Part shown: piece after piece, positions 3,851 to 5,722 of the stretch
How the letters are laid out: the number at the start of each line of letters is the position of its first letter
How positions within the stretch are numbered: the first letter of the stretch is position 1
Assembly: GCA_016234985.1 (NCBI GenBank)
Contig: JACRNK010000122.1
Coordinates: 1 to 5,722 of the forward strand
Direction of reading: 5' to 3'
From: Deltaproteobacteria bacterium
GTDB taxonomy: Bacteria; Desulfobacterota; GWC2-55-46; UBA9637
Length of the DNA stretch: 5,722 nucleotides
Notes under the pieces: generated by a model
The model's input: only the letters and a program-made list of their open reading frames with translations
The model's database searches: none
Told to the model about the DNA's origin: nothing
Program-made: the position numbers and the translations under genes

Positions 3851-5722
3851 ATGGCAAAAACAATCTTTATGAAAAGGGCATTTTGCTTTATTATTTTGTT
3901 TCTTTATCTTCTCTTTAAACCTTTTATCTCTTCTGCAGAGGAAAGGAACGACCTTGCCCTGTTTTTTGAGGAGAAAGACCTCTATGTAGAGGCAGTATCC
4001 CGCATCAAAGAACCGGCATCCGAGGCGCCTGCCATAGTTAATATTATAACTCAGGAAGATATAAAAAATATGGGGGCAAGGAACCTCCTTGACGTCCTTT
4101 ACACCATACCCGGCTTTTTTGATATTCAGGATATAAATGAGCATGTAGTGGCGCTCCGCGGGGTTTATGCAACATCTACACATAAGATACTTCTTTTAAG
4201 GGATGGACACAGGCTGAACGACCCTCTCTTTGAAAATATAATGCCTGAAAATTCCATAAGCCTTGCAAGTATAAAGAGGATTGAGGTGATGAGGGGGCCC
4301 GGCGCAAGTCTTTACGGCAACGCATCGCTTCTCGGCGTTATAAATATCGTAACAATAGATGAAAATGAACCTTCAACCGTATCTCTCGGCGCAGGGAATT
4401 TCGGTCAGGAGACATTTGACCTTGTTTATAATAAACAGCTTTCAGGCAAAGGGCAGCTTCTGTTTTTCTCGTCCTTCTATGATTCAGAAGGCGAAAAGAT
4501 TACCATCTCCAGCGCTAATGATTTTTCAAAAAATCGAATATCAGGGGACCAATATATAGACAGAAGACCGCTTAACTATGATATTGGCGTCAAATATAAG
4601 GGTGAAGAAAGCCTCTTTTCCATTTCCACAAGACATTCTGCCTATGATACGGCAAGGGGAAACCTTGGACAAGTTCTTGCCTCAAACGACACATTAGTTG
4701 ACCCGCAGCAGGATCTTTATAATACATATCTTGATTTCCAGTATCTCCCGGAAAGGAATAATATAAAATTCAATCTCCGCCATTACCTGGATTATTCGGA
4801 GATAAAAAGCCCGCAGTATTCGGAGGTGTCAAGAAATGCGTCGCCGGATGGAAAGGCATTTAATCTTGAACTGAAGAGCATGCGGGCAGGGATAGAATAC
4901 AGCGGGGCAATAGACCACAAAAACGGGACAGTCGTTATCGGTTTTCAGACAGAGGCATTCAGGCTTTTAGAGAGCAAGATAGAGACATCATTTGATGACA
5001 ATACAACGCTTAGGGAAAAACAGGAACTGCCTGAAGAGACAGAATGGATGGAGGCCGTATATGTTCAGGAAAAATATAACATCCTGCAAAACCTTATTCT
5101 GAACGGAGGGCTGCGCTATGACCATTATGAGTCATTCGGCGGCTCATTAAATCCAAGGCTTGCCCTTGTCTATAATCCGTTTGGCAGATTCTTTACAAAG
5201 GCAGTCTATGCAAGGGCATTTCAGGCGCCGTCATATTTTTACAGAATGGAAAATCAGGGGCTCGGCTATGGTTCTGCAACAGAGCTTAAACCTGAAAACA
5301 TGGATACATATCAATTGTCTTTTGAAAACTGGTTTAATGAAGCAGGTTGGGCAAGGATGACATTCTTTCAAAACCATCTGACAGACTTAATCTCCAGGCC
5401 TGCCGGCGCATCAACATATCAGAACTTTGACGAGATGACGACCAGAGGCATAGAGACAGAGGCAAAACTTACGATGAAGCCTGCTATTGCTATCTTTGCA
5501 AATCATTCCTATATAAAACCTGTGAAGAGCGGGACAGTCCCTTCCCTTCTTAAAGACGGCGAACTTATAAATATCCCTCAAAATACAATAACCGGCGGGG
5601 TGATGTGGAAGTATCAGCCATATCTTTCAGGGAGTGTTTATGCAAGCTGGCACGACAGAATCAAGTCGTCCATAGGAACAACATCCACAACTTACGAATA
5701 CGACCCTGATTATGAAATCTCT
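3851..5722 (+). CDS. TonB-dependent outer-membrane receptor (3' end outside window)
   Basis: This family forms gated outer-membrane beta-barrels that import scarce ligands (siderophores, cobalamin, haem and others) using TonB–ExbBD energy. The frame from ATG 3851 is open through the last base: 624 codons without a stop. Residues 1-29 look like a signal peptide: Lys/Arg near the start, a hydrophobic core (FCFIILFLYLLF) and cleavage probably after SSA. A TonB-box-like DLYVEAVSR lies at about 43-51. The plug domain spans about 57-168, with SEAPAIVNIITQEDI, LLDVLYTIPGF and the hallmark IEVMRGPGASLYG (144-156) followed by GVINIVT. From about 170 on it alternates polar and aromatic residues like barrel strands, including GGLRYDHYESFGGSLNPRLALVY. 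The substrate cannot be told. The C-terminal barrel strands are off the window. No clear iron-responsive operator is seen upstream, and transcription may come through from rapZ or from its own unseen promoter. Confidence 0.93.
   Translation, partial: MAKTIFMKRAFCFIILFLYLLFKPFISSAEERNDLALFFEEKDLYVEAVSRIKEPASEAPAIVNIITQEDIKNMGARNLLDVLYTIPGFFDIQDINEHVVALRGVYATSTHKILLLRDGHRLNDPLFENIMPENSISLASIKRIEVMRGPGASLYGNASLLGVINIVTIDENEPSTVSLGAGNFGQETFDLVYNKQLSGKGQLLFFSSFYDSEGEKITISSANDFSKNRISGDQYIDRRPLNYDIGVKYKGEESLFSISTRHSAYDTARGNLGQVLASNDTLVDPQQDLYNTYLDFQYLPERNNIKFNLRHYLDYSEIKSPQYSEVSRNASPDGKAFNLELKSMRAGIEYSGAIDHKNGTVVIGFQTEAFRLLESKIETSFDDNTTLREKQELPEETEWMEAVYVQEKYNILQNLILNGGLRYDHYESFGGSLNPRLALVYNPFGRFFTKAVYARAFQAPSYFYRMENQGLGYGSATELKPENMDTYQLSFENWFNEAGWARMTFFQNHLTDLISRPAGASTYQNFDEMTTRGIETEAKLTMKPAIAIFANHSYIKPVKSGTVPSLLKDGELINIPQNTITGGVMWKYQPYLSGSVYASWHDRIKSSIGTTSTTYEYDPDYEIS

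Noticed and set aside
3662..4183. 173-codon minus-strand open frame
   Set aside because: It runs antisense through the palindromic gap and the receptor's signal peptide and plug, with low-complexity Pro/Gly-rich and no recognisable domain.
5648..5653. TGGCAC resembling a sigma-54 -24 element
   Set aside because: There is no TTGC-type -12 element at the required spacing, and it lies within receptor coding sequence.

Overview
The window is a stretch of bacterial chromosome carrying the conserved rpoN–ptsN–hprK–rapZ block (sigma-54, nitrogen-PTS enzyme IIA, HPr kinase/phosphorylase, RNase adapter/NTPase RapZ). It is followed by the first 624 codons of an outer-membrane TonB-dependent receptor. 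All genes are on the + strand. The receptor and its predicted signal peptide point to a Gram-negative cell. This gene order occurs in deltaproteobacterial lineages and in Nitrospirota. The frequent ATA and AGG codons, the moderate GC content and the palindromic repeats in the gaps would fit either group. I cannot place it more closely from sequence alone.

Layout: positions 1-1113 hold the C-terminal ~370 residues of RpoN, whose start lies before the window. One base later comes ptsN (1115-1576). A 76-bp AT-rich palindrome (1582-1657) fills the gap to hprK, which starts at a TTG (1672). hprK is broken near its 3' end by an exact 50-bp tandem duplication (51-bp match, 2479-2529 and 2529-2579). 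This shifts the frame and stops the protein at residue 294 instead of about 314; the displaced tail codons run on to 2666. A second palindromic repeat (2673-2761) lies between hprK and rapZ and overlaps the most upstream possible rapZ start. The better-supported start is GTG 2780, giving 267 residues ending at 3583. The gap 3584-3850 holds no gene. It contains a short heptamer array interrupted by a 215-bp MITE-like element (3601-3815) with perfect 15-bp terminal inverted repeats and a 4-bp AACT target duplication, and that element contains two further nested palindromes. The TonB-dependent receptor runs from ATG 3851 off the end of the window.

How the genes relate: RpoN directs transcription from activator-dependent sigma-54 promoters. 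PtsN, HprK and RapZ are regulatory proteins tied to PTS phosphorelay and cell-envelope amino-sugar control. The HPr/enzyme I genes often found nearby are not present here. The receptor is a transport gene and marks the end of the regulatory block.

I found no undescribed multi-gene system. The points worth checking are the frameshifting duplication in hprK, the nested repeat insertion behind rapZ, and the way a different repeat family sits next to the ribosome-binding site of each of the last three genes.
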